From CBFIGX01 sp965662265 (GTDB lineage: Bacteria > Bacteroidota > Bacteroidia > Flavobacteriales > UBA7430), in contig CBFIGX010000003.1 in assembly GCA_965662265.1 (NCBI GenBank), positions 124,001 to 188,000 on the forward strand: a DNA stretch of 64,000 nucleotides, given 5' to 3'. The notes under the pieces were generated by a model. It saw only the letters and a list, made by a program, of their open reading frames with translations, made no database searches and was not told where the DNA came from. Each line of letters opens with the position of its first letter. Position 1 is the stretch's first letter. The position numbers and the translations under genes are program-made. Of this stretch, positions 34,740-43,640 are shown in pieces.

Positions 34740-35963
34740 TTACAAGTTATATTGTTTAATCTTTCTGTAGAGTGTGCGTTCTGAAATCCCTAGTTCCATA
34801 GATGCACCCTTTCGCCTTCCGTTATGCTTTTCTAGTGCATTTGATATCATTTCTATTTCTTTTTCTTGAAGAGATAGCGATTCTTGTGGCTTAATTTCTT
34901 GAGCTTGAATAGTTCTTTCTTGAATTCGTTCTGTATTTTGGGGAAGAAGTATAGCTGAGTTAGAATTTTCTCTGTTGTATTCATCTAAAGACTGCGAGAA
35001 AATCCGTCTATCTTCGTCATTCAAATTAGAGTCTCCCCGCGTAAGTTCATGAGTTAATTTTTTTAAATCACTTATGTCTTTTTTCATATCGAAGAGAACC
35101 TTGTATAGGATTTCTCTTTCTGTAAAATCATTTTCAGCTTTTTTCCCTAAGTCGAATAAAACAGGAAGTGTTTTAGTGCTATTATCTGGGAGATAATTTT
35201 TCAAAGTTTCTGCATTTATCATTCTTTTTTCTTCAACCACAGATATCTGCTCAGTTACATTCCTAAGTTGGCGTATGTTACCAGGCCAGTAGTAATTTGA
35301 AATGAGATGGATTGCCTCATCATCAAGTCTAATTGAGGGCATGCGATATTTTTCAGCAAAGTCTAATGCAAATTTTCGAAAGATAAGATGAATGTCTCCG
35401 TCACGTTTCCTGAGAGGAGGGAGGTTTATTTGTACCGTATTCAATCGGTAGTACAAATCTTCTCTAAATTGATTTTTTTGAATTGCCTCACGCATGTTAA
35501 CATTCGTCGCGGCTACTATTCTTACATCTGTTTTTTGAGTTTTTGAGGAGCCTACCTTAATAAATTCTCCAGTTTCTAGAACTCTAAGTAGTCTTACTTG
35601 AGTGGCAAGGGGTAGTTCCCCAACTTCGTCAAGAAATATAGTACCTTTATCTGCTACTTCGAAATATCCTTTTCTGCTGTTGCTTGCTCCAGTAAAAGCC
35701 CCTTTTTCGTGTCCGAATAATTCACTGTCAATTGTACCTTCAGGAATGGCTCCACAGTTAACAGCAATGTAACTACTGTGTTTTCGGATAGATAGTTGAT
35801 GGATAATTTTAGGAATAACCTCTTTTCCTGTACCACTTTCTCCAGATACCATTACAGAAATGTCAGTTGGTGCAACACGCATAGCCTTAGAAATAGCTCT
35901 GTCTAAACCTGGGGCATTTCCGATGATTCCGAAACGTTGTTTGATATCTTTTATAGTCGCCAT
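34740..35963 (-). CDS. Sigma-54-dependent transcriptional activator without receiver domain
   Basis: AAA+ enhancer-binding protein that remodels RNA polymerase-sigma54. Walker A GESGTGKE at 41-48, sigma-54 contact loop GAFTGA at 88-93, Walker B IFLDEVGELP, and a C-terminal Fis-type helix-turn-helix (KHNGRRKGASMELGISERTL). The AAA+ domain begins within the first 20 residues, so there is no receiver, GAF or PAS sensor domain; activity may be controlled by level or partner protein. About 80 residues of Gln/Glu-rich linker separate AAA+ and HTH. It lies in an operon after miaB. Confidence 0.93.
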   Translation of the reverse strand: MATIKDIKQRFGIIGNAPGLDRAISKAMRVAPTDISVMVSGESGTGKEVIPKIIHQLSIRKHSSYIAVNCGAIPEGTIDSELFGHEKGAFTGASNSRKGYFEVADKGTIFLDEVGELPLATQVRLLRVLETGEFIKVGSSKTQKTDVRIVAATNVNMREAIQKNQFREDLYYRLNTVQINLPPLRKRDGDIHLIFRKFALDFAEKYRMPSIRLDDEAIHLISNYYWPGNIRQLRNVTEQISVVEEKRMINAETLKNYLPDNSTKTLPVLFDLGKKAENDFTEREILYKVLFDMKKDISDLKKLTHELTRGDSNLNDEDRRIFSQSLDEYNRENSNSAILLPQNTERIQERTIQAQEIKPQESLSLQEKEIEMISNALEKHNGRRKGASMELGISERTLYRKIKQYNL

Positions 35964-35972
35964 GATTTACAT

Positions 35973-37439
35973 TTAAGCATCATACGAATCTGAGTTTACT
36001 ACCTCCCCGATAAGAGTAGCCGCTGTACATGAATTAATTCGCACATATACATAATCACCAGGTTTGTGATTTTCTTTGGGAAATATCGCTACCGTATTAT
36101 GAGTTGTTCTTCCGAATAGGTCTTTATTAGAGCGCTTTGAAAAGCCCTCTATTAAAACTTTGAATGTTTTCCCCACTCTAGCCTGATTTCTTTCAAGTGA
36201 ATGTTTTTGTTGTTTGTTAATGATTTGAGTTAGTCGTCTAGACTTATCATCTTCTGTTACATCATCTTTGAATTGACGAGCTGCTTTAGTGTTTGGTCGT
36301 TCCGAGTACTTAAACATAAAGCCATAATCATAACGAACATAGTCCATCATTGTTAAAGTGTCCTGATGGTCTTCTTCTTGTTCTGTACAGAACCCAGAGA
36401 TAATGTCTTGAGAAATACCACAATCAGGAATAATTCTTTTAATTGCATCGATACGCTCCATATACCATTCACGAGTGTAGCCTCTATTCATTAAATTTAA
36501 TATTCGTGTGCTACCAGATTGAACGGGAAGATGGATATAGTTGCAAATGTTTTCATATTTAGCCATTGTTTCTAAAACATCATTCCCCATGTCTTGTGGG
36601 TGTGACGTAGAAAACCTAATTCTCATTTTAGAATTAACCTTTGCTACTTTTTCAAGGAGTTGTGCAAAGTTTACAGAGCTTGCTTTTTGAATTTCGGATA
36701 GTTTTTTAAAATCCATTTTTGGCCCACCACCGTACCATAAGTAAGAATCTACATTTTGTCCCAGTAAGGTAACTTCTCTATATCCATTGTCAAACAGATC
36801 TCTAACCTCATTGATGATGCTTTCTGCATCTCTACTTCGTTCTCTTCCTCGAGTAAATGGAACGACACAAAACGTACACATATTGTCGCAACCTCTCATG
36901 ATAGATACAAATGCTGTTACGCCGTTACTATTTAGCCGAACCGGACTAATGTCTGCATAGGTTTCCTCCTTTGAGAGTTGAACATTCACAGATTTTTGTC
37001 CCTCATCAACCGTTTTAATTAAATTAGGAAGATCTCTGTATGCGTCAGGGCCAACAACAATATCTACTAATTTTTCTTCTTCTAAAAATTTAGACTTTAA
37101 TCGTTCTGCCATGCAGCCTAAAACCCCCACAGTCATGTGTTTATTTTCTTTCTTAAGCTTTTGAAAAGTTTTTAAACGCTTACGAACTGTTTGTTCTGCT
37201 TTTTCTCTTATGGAACATGTATTTACAAATATCAGATCAGATTCTTCGATATTTTTAGTTGTGCTAAAACCGTGCTCAGACAAGATGGAGGCTACAATTT
37301 CACTATCAGAAAAATTCATCTGACACCCATAGCTCTCGATGTAAAGCTTTCTTTTTCCACTAGATTTTGATTTTAAGACAGTAGCTTCACCCTGCTTATC
37401 TTCGTGAATGACTTTATTTCCTTGATGGTGTTGTTCCAT
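35973..37439 (-). CDS. miaB: tRNA-2-methylthio-N6-dimethylallyladenosine synthase MiaB
   Basis: Radical-SAM enzyme that adds a methylthio group to i6A37 of tRNAs. The N-terminal UPF0004 cluster ligands are C39, C75 and C109 (SYGCQMN, VNTCSIRE, LGCMAE); the radical-SAM CxxxCxxC is C184, C188, C191 in RGCDNMCTFCVVPFTRGRE; a TRAM domain closes the protein. 488 residues, slightly long because of a 30-residue charged N-terminal extension. First gene of the operon running to secG. Confidence 0.95.
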   Translation of the reverse strand: MEQHHQGNKVIHEDKQGEATVLKSKSSGKRKLYIESYGCQMNFSDSEIVASILSEHGFSTTKNIEESDLIFVNTCSIREKAEQTVRKRLKTFQKLKKENKHMTVGVLGCMAERLKSKFLEEEKLVDIVVGPDAYRDLPNLIKTVDEGQKSVNVQLSKEETYADISPVRLNSNGVTAFVSIMRGCDNMCTFCVVPFTRGRERSRDAESIINEVRDLFDNGYREVTLLGQNVDSYLWYGGGPKMDFKKLSEIQKASSVNFAQLLEKVAKVNSKMRIRFSTSHPQDMGNDVLETMAKYENICNYIHLPVQSGSTRILNLMNRGYTREWYMERIDAIKRIIPDCGISQDIISGFCTEQEEDHQDTLTMMDYVRYDYGFMFKYSERPNTKAARQFKDDVTEDDKSRRLTQIINKQQKHSLERNQARVGKTFKVLIEGFSKRSNKDLFGRTTHNTVAIFPKENHKPGDYVYVRINSCTAATLIGEVVNSDSYDA

Positions 37440-37462
37440 TTTAATTTTTTGTTTTCAATGGC

Positions 37463-37494
37463 CAAAATTACAAAATACTACTTTGATGACAAAA
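37463..37494 (-). promoter_or_regulatory. Promoter of the miaB operon (-33 TTTTG, -7 TAATTTTG)
   Basis: On the minus strand TTTTG (37494-37490) is followed after 19 bases by TAATTTTG (37470-37463), the Bacteroidota promoter layout of TTG or TTTG, about 19-21 bases, then TAnnTTTG. The miaB ATG lies 24 bases further on. The -33 part lies inside the palindrome at 37486-37500. Confidence 0.6.
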
Positions 37495-37500
37495 TGTCAT
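37486..37500. promoter_or_regulatory. Palindrome ATGACA-AAA-TGTCAT over the miaB -33 element
   Basis: Perfect six-base arms with a three-base centre. It covers the -33 region of the miaB promoter, so a protein bound here would regulate it. A related sequence lies upstream of groES. Confidence 0.5.
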
Positions 37501-37542
37501 ACTATCTCCATCACGTATGGGTCTAATTTTTTTTTAACAAAT

Positions 37543-37563
37543 CCTTTTAATATAATTAAAAGG
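37543..37563. repeat. Inverted repeat CCTTTTAAT / ATTAAAAGG between miaB and topA
   Basis: Nine-base perfect arms (37543-37551 and 37555-37563) around the three-base centre ATA. There is no T-run after it on either strand, so it is probably not a terminator. It may be an operator in the divergent miaB-topA intergenic region. Confidence 0.35.
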
Positions 37564-37621
37564 GAATGAAATCTACAACATATAATTATGCAAGCATTAG
37601 GAAGATTGAAAAAACTTAGTT

Positions 37622-37629
37622 TAATTTTG
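37622..37629 (+). promoter_or_regulatory. -7 promoter box TAATTTTG before topA
   Basis: TAATTTTG matches TAnnTTTG and lies 21-28 bases before the topA ATG. No good -33 element at the right distance was seen. Confidence 0.45.
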
Positions 37630-37649
37630 CAACAAACATAAGTAGATAT

Positions 37650-39971
37650 ATGGCAAAGAACTTAGTGATAGTAGAGTCACCAGCAAAGGCAAAGACAATT
37701 GAGGGTTTTTTAGGAAAAGATTTTAAAGTATTGTCGAGTTTTGGGCACATTCGAGATTTATCTCACAAAGCTATGGGCGTGGATGTAGAAGATGGATTTA
37801 AGCCTCATTACGAGATATCTGCCGACAAAAAAGATACAGTAAGAGATTTAAAAAAGCAAGCAAAACTTGCAGGCACCGTATGGCTAGCAACAGATGAAGA
37901 TAGAGAGGGAGAAGCAATTGCATGGCATTTAGCTGAGACATTAAACCTTAAAAATAAAGAGACAAAAAGAATAGTCTTTCATGAAATTACCAAAACAGCC
38001 ATTACTAATGCTGTTGAAAACCCTAGAGACATAGATTATAATTTGGTGAATGCTCAGCAAGCTAGACGAGTCCTCGACCGATTGGTTGGTTTTGAGTTGT
38101 CGCCTGTGTTATGGAGAAAGGTAAAGCAAGGGTTGTCGGCAGGTCGTGTTCAATCTGTAGCTGTTCGCCTTCTGGTTGAGCGTGAGCGTGAGATAAATGT
38201 TTTTAATTCTAAAGCATATTATAAAATAGTTGCTCAATTTAAAAATAGCCATGCAAAAGTTTTCAGAGCAGAATTACCAACCAGATTTGATACTATTAAA
38301 GAGGTGCAATCTTTTTTAGAAACATGTGTAAGCGCTGATTTTAAGGTGGCAAAATTAGAAAAAAAGCCGGCATCTAAAAGCCCTGCAGCACCATTTACTA
38401 CATCCACGCTTCAGCAAGAAGCAGCAAGAAAGCTAGGCTTTTCTGTTGCTCAAACCATGTCAGTTGCACAAAAACTGTATGAGGCTGGGAAGATTACATA
38501 CATGAGAACTGATTCAGTAAATCTTTCTAAAGATGCAATGCATGCGATAGAGCAAGAGATAATAAATGAGTACGGTAAGGCATATTCAAAGCCAAGGTCT
38601 TATTCAACAAAATCTAAATCAGCACAAGAAGCTCATGAGGCAATAAGACCAACTTACATGCATTCGAGAAATGTAAGTGATGATTATAGCCAACAGCGCC
38701 TATACGATCTTATATGGAAACGCGCTATTGCATCTCAAATGTCTAATGCTAAATTAGAAAGAACAACTGCATTAATAGAGCATTCTGGGTACGATAAAAA
38801 CTTTGTCGCTAAAGGAGAAGTCATGATATTTGATGGATTTTTAAAAGTGTACTTGGAAGGAACCGATGATGATGTAGATGATGAAGATACAGGCATACTT
38901 CCAGTGCTAAAAGTAGGGGAAAAAGTAGCATACACTAAAATTAGTTCTCGTGAGCGATTCACCAAGGCGCCTGCTCGATTTACAGAAGCTAGCTTAGTAA
39001 AGAAGCTAGAGGAATTAGGTATTGGTAGACCTTCAACTTACGCGCCTACAATTTCTACTGTTCAACGAAGAGGTTATGTAGAAAAAGGGGATGATGAAGG
39101 TCAAAAAAGATCGTATCAATATATAGAGTTGTTTGAATCGCAAATTGAAACACAAACACACGAAGAAAAAAGTGGATCCAAAAAAGGCAAGCTTTGTCCA
39201 ACAGATATTGGTATGGTCGTGAATGATTTCTTAGTATCTAATTTCAATACAATCCTAGATTATCACTTCACAGCTCATGTTGAAAAAGAATTTGATGAAA
39301 TTGCCTCAGGGGATAAGACCTGGAACAAGATGCTTCAAGAATTTTATGGTGATTTTCACACTAAGGTTGAAGATGTAAAAGAAAATTCTGAAAGAGCTGT
39401 CGGAGAGCGTCTCTTGGGAGTAGATCCTTCGACTGGACAAAATATGTATGTTCGAATAGGTAGGTATGGACCAATGGCTCAGTTAGGAGAATCTACAGAA
39501 GAAGAGAAGCCAAAATTTGCGAGCCTAAGAAAAGGGCAGTCCATTGAGTCAATAACTCTAGAAGAGGCTATAGATTTATTTAAATTACCCAGACAGGTAG
39601 GTCAGTTTGAAGAAAAGGTTGTTGTGGTAGCTATTGGTAGGTTTGGACCCTACGTTCGCCACGATGGTAAGTTTGTCTCGCTTGGCGATTACGACCCGAT
39701 GTCGATTGAGTTAGACACTTGTATCGATCTCATAATTGATAAAAGAAAAGCTGATGCTGCAAAGCATATAAACACCTTTGATCAAGAAGAGCCGGTAATT
39801 TATGTTTTAAATGGAAGATGGGGCCCTTATATTAAAGCAGAAAAAACAAACTATAAAATTCCTAAAGATGTAGATGCTGAAAGTTTGGATAGAGCTCAGT
39901 GCCTACACATTATGCAAAATCAGCCTAAAAAGAAGGCAAAATCACGCGCAAAGAAAAAATCTAAAAAATAA
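37650..39971 (+). CDS. topA: DNA topoisomerase I
   Basis: Type IA topoisomerase that relaxes negative supercoils. TOPRIM domain with NLVIVESPAKAKTIEGFL and the acidic TDEDREGEAIAWHL, catalytic Tyr284 in ITYMRTDSVNLS, and PTYMHSRNV plus GIGRPSTYAPTIS further on. The C-terminus lacks cysteine zinc ribbons; instead it has topoisomerase C-terminal repeats (IGRYGPMAQ, IGRFGPYVRH, NGRWGPYIKA) and a basic Lys-rich tail (KKKAKSRAKKKSKK). 773 residues. Confidence 0.96.
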   Translation: MAKNLVIVESPAKAKTIEGFLGKDFKVLSSFGHIRDLSHKAMGVDVEDGFKPHYEISADKKDTVRDLKKQAKLAGTVWLATDEDREGEAIAWHLAETLNLKNKETKRIVFHEITKTAITNAVENPRDIDYNLVNAQQARRVLDRLVGFELSPVLWRKVKQGLSAGRVQSVAVRLLVEREREINVFNSKAYYKIVAQFKNSHAKVFRAELPTRFDTIKEVQSFLETCVSADFKVAKLEKKPASKSPAAPFTTSTLQQEAARKLGFSVAQTMSVAQKLYEAGKITYMRTDSVNLSKDAMHAIEQEIINEYGKAYSKPRSYSTKSKSAQEAHEAIRPTYMHSRNVSDDYSQQRLYDLIWKRAIASQMSNAKLERTTALIEHSGYDKNFVAKGEVMIFDGFLKVYLEGTDDDVDDEDTGILPVLKVGEKVAYTKISSRERFTKAPARFTEASLVKKLEELGIGRPSTYAPTISTVQRRGYVEKGDDEGQKRSYQYIELFESQIETQTHEEKSGSKKGKLCPTDIGMVVNDFLVSNFNTILDYHFTAHVEKEFDEIASGDKTWNKMLQEFYGDFHTKVEDVKENSERAVGERLLGVDPSTGQNMYVRIGRYGPMAQLGESTEEEKPKFASLRKGQSIESITLEEAIDLFKLPRQVGQFEEKVVVVAIGRFGPYVRHDGKFVSLGDYDPMSIELDTCIDLIIDKRKADAAKHINTFDQEEPVIYVLNGRWGPYIKAEKTNYKIPKDVDAESLDRAQCLHIMQNQPKKKAKSRAKKKSKK

Positions 39972-40037
39972 ATAAGCGTATCTTTAAATACCTTTATGGT
40001 TTAATTGCCATTTTGACAATGGGTTATTGAATAATTT

Positions 40038-41165
40038 ATGAATGTCAAAGATTTTTTTTCAGATTATCAACACAGTCTTCGACAAGAGAATGATAAAGGA
40101 AGGTTGTCCGACTATGTTCATTTTTTTAAAGAAGGTATTAATGAGTTAGATTATGATCTGATCATTGTCGGTGTTCCTGAGTCAAGAAATTCATACCTTA
40201 ACAAAGGGTGTTCATTTGCTCCAGATCAAATTCGTAAATCCTTTTACAACTTATATCCCGGTTCCTGGAGTCTGAAAGTTCTGGATCTAGGAAATCTTAT
40301 TCTTGGTGACTCAGTCAAGGATACCTATGTTGCTTTAGAGTCTATTTTAGCATATTTTTTTAAACTAGATAAAAAGGTAGTAGTCCTTGGCGGAGGTCAT
40401 GATTTAACCATCCCAATTTATAAGGCTCAGCAACGTGATGGCTTGCCCTTAAATTTTGCTTGCACAGATGCATACTTAGATTTTCAAGGAGGAGCAGCCT
40501 TATCCCAATCTTTTCTTTCAGAGATAATCTCTGATGGTTCGTTGATGTCTAGATATATTTTGCTTGGATATCAAACTTACTTATGTTCGCCTAGTCAAAT
40601 AGACCTTCTATTATCAATGGAATTTGATTTAGTTCGCCTAGGAAGGCTTAAGGAAGATATTAACGAGGTAGAACCCGAATTACGATCTATTCATCATTTA
40701 AGCATTGATCATAGCGTGTTGAAATTATCAGAGGCACCAGCCAATCCACATGGTTCTCCAAATGGTTTAAATGGCGCACAACTTAGTGCCCTATCCAGGT
40801 ATGCCGGAACGGCTCACAATATTAAATCAATATTATTCTCAGAGTTAAACCCTGATCTAGACCAGATGGAGCAAAGTGCGAAGGTGTTTGCCCAGACATT
40901 ATGGTATTTTATCGAAGGCTTAAGTGTTTATAAAGATGATCGGCCTGATAAAGAACTAAGTAATTGTCAAAAATTTCATGTTGTTTGCAATCATAAAGAC
41001 ATTGTTTTTTACAAAAACACTAATACGAATCGGTGGTGGTTTCAATTAAATGATAATGAAGTAGAGAGGTTAGGTCAAAAATATGAGCCATGTTCAATAA
41101 AAGATTACAATTTAGCTGTTAATGGTGAGCTAAGTGATAGGTTGTATAAATGCCTGATATACTGA
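40038..41165 (+). CDS. Arginase/formimidoylglutamase-fold protein with lost metal ligands
   Basis: A 375-residue protein of the ureohydrolase (arginase) superfamily: GCSFAPDQIRKSFYNL near residue 58 and VVLGGGHDLTIPIY (GGGHD at 118-122). Two of the metal-binding motifs are damaged: DAHxD is DAYLD (144-148, His to Tyr) and SxDxD is SIDHS (222-226, second Asp to Ser). With two of six Mn ligands gone it is probably not an active arginase, agmatinase or formimidoylglutamase, though the fold and some binding function may persist. It lies directly before the T9SS operon, on the same strand. The fold call is firm, the function unknown. Confidence 0.8.
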   Translation: MNVKDFFSDYQHSLRQENDKGRLSDYVHFFKEGINELDYDLIIVGVPESRNSYLNKGCSFAPDQIRKSFYNLYPGSWSLKVLDLGNLILGDSVKDTYVALESILAYFFKLDKKVVVLGGGHDLTIPIYKAQQRDGLPLNFACTDAYLDFQGGAALSQSFLSEIISDGSLMSRYILLGYQTYLCSPSQIDLLLSMEFDLVRLGRLKEDINEVEPELRSIHHLSIDHSVLKLSEAPANPHGSPNGLNGAQLSALSRYAGTAHNIKSILFSELNPDLDQMEQSAKVFAQTLWYFIEGLSVYKDDRPDKELSNCQKFHVVCNHKDIVFYKNTNTNRWWFQLNDNEVERLGQKYEPCSIKDYNLAVNGELSDRLYKCLIY

Positions 41166-41259
41166 TGTGTTTGGTATAAGATTTGTAAGTTACAGGCATT
41201 CTTAATAAATGAGTTTTAAAGGTTATTGGTAGAATGAATTTGTTTTTTGTTTTTTTTTC

Positions 41260-41267
41260 TATCTTTA
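41260..41267 (+). promoter_or_regulatory. Possible -7 box TATCTTTA before porP
   Basis: TATCTTTA differs from TAnnTTTG at the last base and is preceded, after 17 mostly T bases, by a TTTG. It lies 43-50 bases before the porP ATG and would start the T9SS transcript. Confidence 0.35.
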
Positions 41268-41309
41268 GCCCTCTGAAATTTAAAAGTGCAACAAACGATT
41301 ATGCATTTT

Positions 41310-42239
41310 ATGAAAAAGTTAATAACACTATTTATCGTTCTGTTGGGGAATGTGGTATATGCACAACAAGATCCTCAGTTTTCGCTAAATATGTTTAATA
41401 TATATTCGGTAAATCCAGCATTCTCTGGAAGCTACGATCAGTTCAATGCATTGGCAATTCATAGAAGCCAATGGGTTGGGTTTGATGGTGGTGCACCAAC
41501 GACTCAGCATTTAAGTGTTGAGGCTCCAGTGTATTTTCTACATGGTGGTGCTGGTATTAGCCTTGTTAATGATAAACTAGGTAATGAGTACTCACGAGGA
41601 GTGAGTTTATCTTATGCTTACCAAACAAAACTTTCACGCAAGTCAGAGCTTGGTATAGGGTTTAGTATAGGTTTTGTGGATGTTGGTTTTGAAGGCGAGT
41701 GGTTAACACCAGAAGGAAATGAGGGAGGCAACGATAACGCTATTCCTTCAATAGGATCTAACGATGTAGTGCCTGACTTAGGTTTTGGTTTGTATTACAG
41801 AATGAAAGAACTGTACATAGGATACTCGATAACACACATTAATGAGGCGGAAGCTATATTTGATGACGCTAATTTTAAACTTAAGAAGCACCACTACTTA
41901 ACAATGGGTTGGAAACACATTGTTAATAACGAACTAGATATGCATCCGTCAATCCATATGAAAACTGATCAAGTGTCTACCCAAATTGATTTTAATATTA
42001 ATTTGAATTACGGCGAAAAGTTGTGGGGTGGTATAACCTACAGGTTAGATGATGCGGTCGTTTTAATTTCTGGTGTCAATATTAATGAAAATTTGAAGTT
42101 TGGTTACGCTTATGACATAACCACCTCAGATTTAAAATCTGAGTCTAGTGGTTCTCATGAAATACTACTAAGATATTCCTTTAAAATGCGTCCGCCTAAA
42201 AAAATGCCGACACATTATAGAAATCTTAGATATAATTAA
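41310..42239 (+). CDS. porP: PorP/SprF-family type IX secretion outer-membrane protein
   Basis: Outer-membrane beta-barrel of the PorP/SprF family, which connects T9SS machinery or cargo to the outer membrane. The ATG at 41310 gives a clean signal peptide (MKKLITLFIVLLGNVVYAQQ); the open frame starts earlier with GTG but those codons are dispensable. After it comes DPQFSLNMFNIYSVNPAFSGSYD, the family's conserved N-terminus (region), and then alternating beta strands ending in LRYSFKMRP. It heads the order porP-gldK-gldL-gldM-gldN, the same as porPKLMN of Porphyromonas. Confidence 0.92.
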   Translation: MKKLITLFIVLLGNVVYAQQDPQFSLNMFNIYSVNPAFSGSYDQFNALAIHRSQWVGFDGGAPTTQHLSVEAPVYFLHGGAGISLVNDKLGNEYSRGVSLSYAYQTKLSRKSELGIGFSIGFVDVGFEGEWLTPEGNEGGNDNAIPSIGSNDVVPDLGFGLYYRMKELYIGYSITHINEAEAIFDDANFKLKKHHYLTMGWKHIVNNELDMHPSIHMKTDQVSTQIDFNINLNYGEKLWGGITYRLDDAVVLISGVNINENLKFGYAYDITTSDLKSESSGSHEILLRYSFKMRPPKKMPTHYRNLRYN

Positions 42240-42280
42240 CGGAGAATTACTTATTTGTAAACTGTAGGAAAAAAAGAAAA

Positions 42281-43609
42281 ATGAGAAAGATACTTTTACT
42301 TGGAGCTATTGTGTTGACCCTAATCAGTAGTTGTGGAACTTCATCCAGAGGAGAATTGGTTGGTGTTCAAGAGTTAATTGAATTCTACCCTTCAGATCCT
42401 TATGGGATGGTCTTTATTGATAAAGGAACCTTTACTATGGGTGCTAATGATGGTGATGTGCCTTATGCACACACTACACCAAAGAAATTAGTTACTATGC
42501 ATGCCTTTTATATGGATCAGATGGAAATCACAAATAATGAATACCGTCAGTACGTTCACTGGGTTCGCGATTCCATTGCTAGAACTCTTTTAGCGGAAGC
42601 AATGGTTGAAGGTTATGAGTATATAGAAGAAACTGCCGATGGTGAGTTTTTAGAGACACCATATCTAAATTGGGATACCCCAATAGACTACAATTCTGAT
42701 GATGAAGAAATCAGCCTAGTACTTGAAGATATGTACATTCCGGTTGAAGAGAGAATTATGGGCCGAAAAGAATTTGATACGCGTTCATGGAGTCACAAAT
42801 ACACTTGGGTGGATAAATCTTCTGCTTCGGATAAAGCCAATAGATTTGATCCAGAAACAAGAACTTATCGTGAAGGGTTTAGCCGTCAAAACCTTGTTCA
42901 AGAAGCGGAAGTGTTTGTTTATCCAGACACACTTGCATGGATGCATGACTTTTCCTATACTTTCAACGAACCAATGTTTAACACATATTTCTGGCACCCT
43001 GCTTATGGAGAGTATCCAGTTGTTGGTGTAAATTGGGAACAAGCTACAGCTTTTTGTAATTGGAGAACGGAGTTAAGAAATAGTCAGCTTAACAATTATC
43101 AACAGAAGTACGAGACGCCCTTCCGATTGCCAACAGAGGCAGAGTGGGAATATGCCGCTCGTGGAGGAAGAGCAAACTCTATTTATGCATGGGGAGGACC
43201 CTACTCTAGAAATGCCAAAGGCTGTTTCTTAGCTAACTTCAAACCTGTACGTGGTAACTATATCGCAGACGGCTACGCTTACACTGCGCCTTCTGAATCT
43301 TATTGGGCAAATGATTATGGTTTATACAATATGTCTGGTAATGTTTCTGAATGGACATCAACTCCGTTTGAGCCAACAGCTTCATTATTTGTATCTGATA
43401 TGAACCCTTATTACACTTATGACGCAGATGATAATGAACATCCAATGTTAAAGAGAAAAGTTATTAAAGGTGGTTCCTGGAAAGATGTTGGAGCATTTTT
43501 GCAAGTAGCAGCCAAAGATTACGAATACCAGGACACGTCAAAGAGTTATATTGGGTTCCGCTGTGTGAAAACATACGCTGGTGTACACAATGTAAACTTT
43601 GGATATTAA
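42281..43609 (+). CDS. gldK: T9SS ring lipoprotein GldK/PorK
   Basis: Outer-membrane lipoprotein that forms the periplasmic ring with GldN. Signal with lipobox ending LISSC (cysteine about residue 18). The body is a formylglycine-generating-enzyme (FGE-sulfatase) domain: MVFIDKGTFTMGAND, MDQMEITNNEYRQYV, LPTEAEWEYAARGG, YNMSGNVSEW and the final IGFRCVKT. The FGE active-site cysteines of true enzymes are not needed here. 442 residues, near the usual length. Followed by gldL after 31 bases. Confidence 0.93.
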   Translation: MRKILLLGAIVLTLISSCGTSSRGELVGVQELIEFYPSDPYGMVFIDKGTFTMGANDGDVPYAHTTPKKLVTMHAFYMDQMEITNNEYRQYVHWVRDSIARTLLAEAMVEGYEYIEETADGEFLETPYLNWDTPIDYNSDDEEISLVLEDMYIPVEERIMGRKEFDTRSWSHKYTWVDKSSASDKANRFDPETRTYREGFSRQNLVQEAEVFVYPDTLAWMHDFSYTFNEPMFNTYFWHPAYGEYPVVGVNWEQATAFCNWRTELRNSQLNNYQQKYETPFRLPTEAEWEYAARGGRANSIYAWGGPYSRNAKGCFLANFKPVRGNYIADGYAYTAPSESYWANDYGLYNMSGNVSEWTSTPFEPTASLFVSDMNPYYTYDADDNEHPMLKRKVIKGGSWKDVGAFLQVAAKDYEYQDTSKSYIGFRCVKTYAGVHNVNFGY

Positions 43610-43640
43610 ACAATTTTAACCTAAAAAAATTAAATTAGAT

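Noticed and set aside
37566..37619. A 17-codon open frame (MKSTTYNYAS...) before topA
   Set aside because: Too short, with no ribosome-binding evidence; chance frame in AT-rich DNA.
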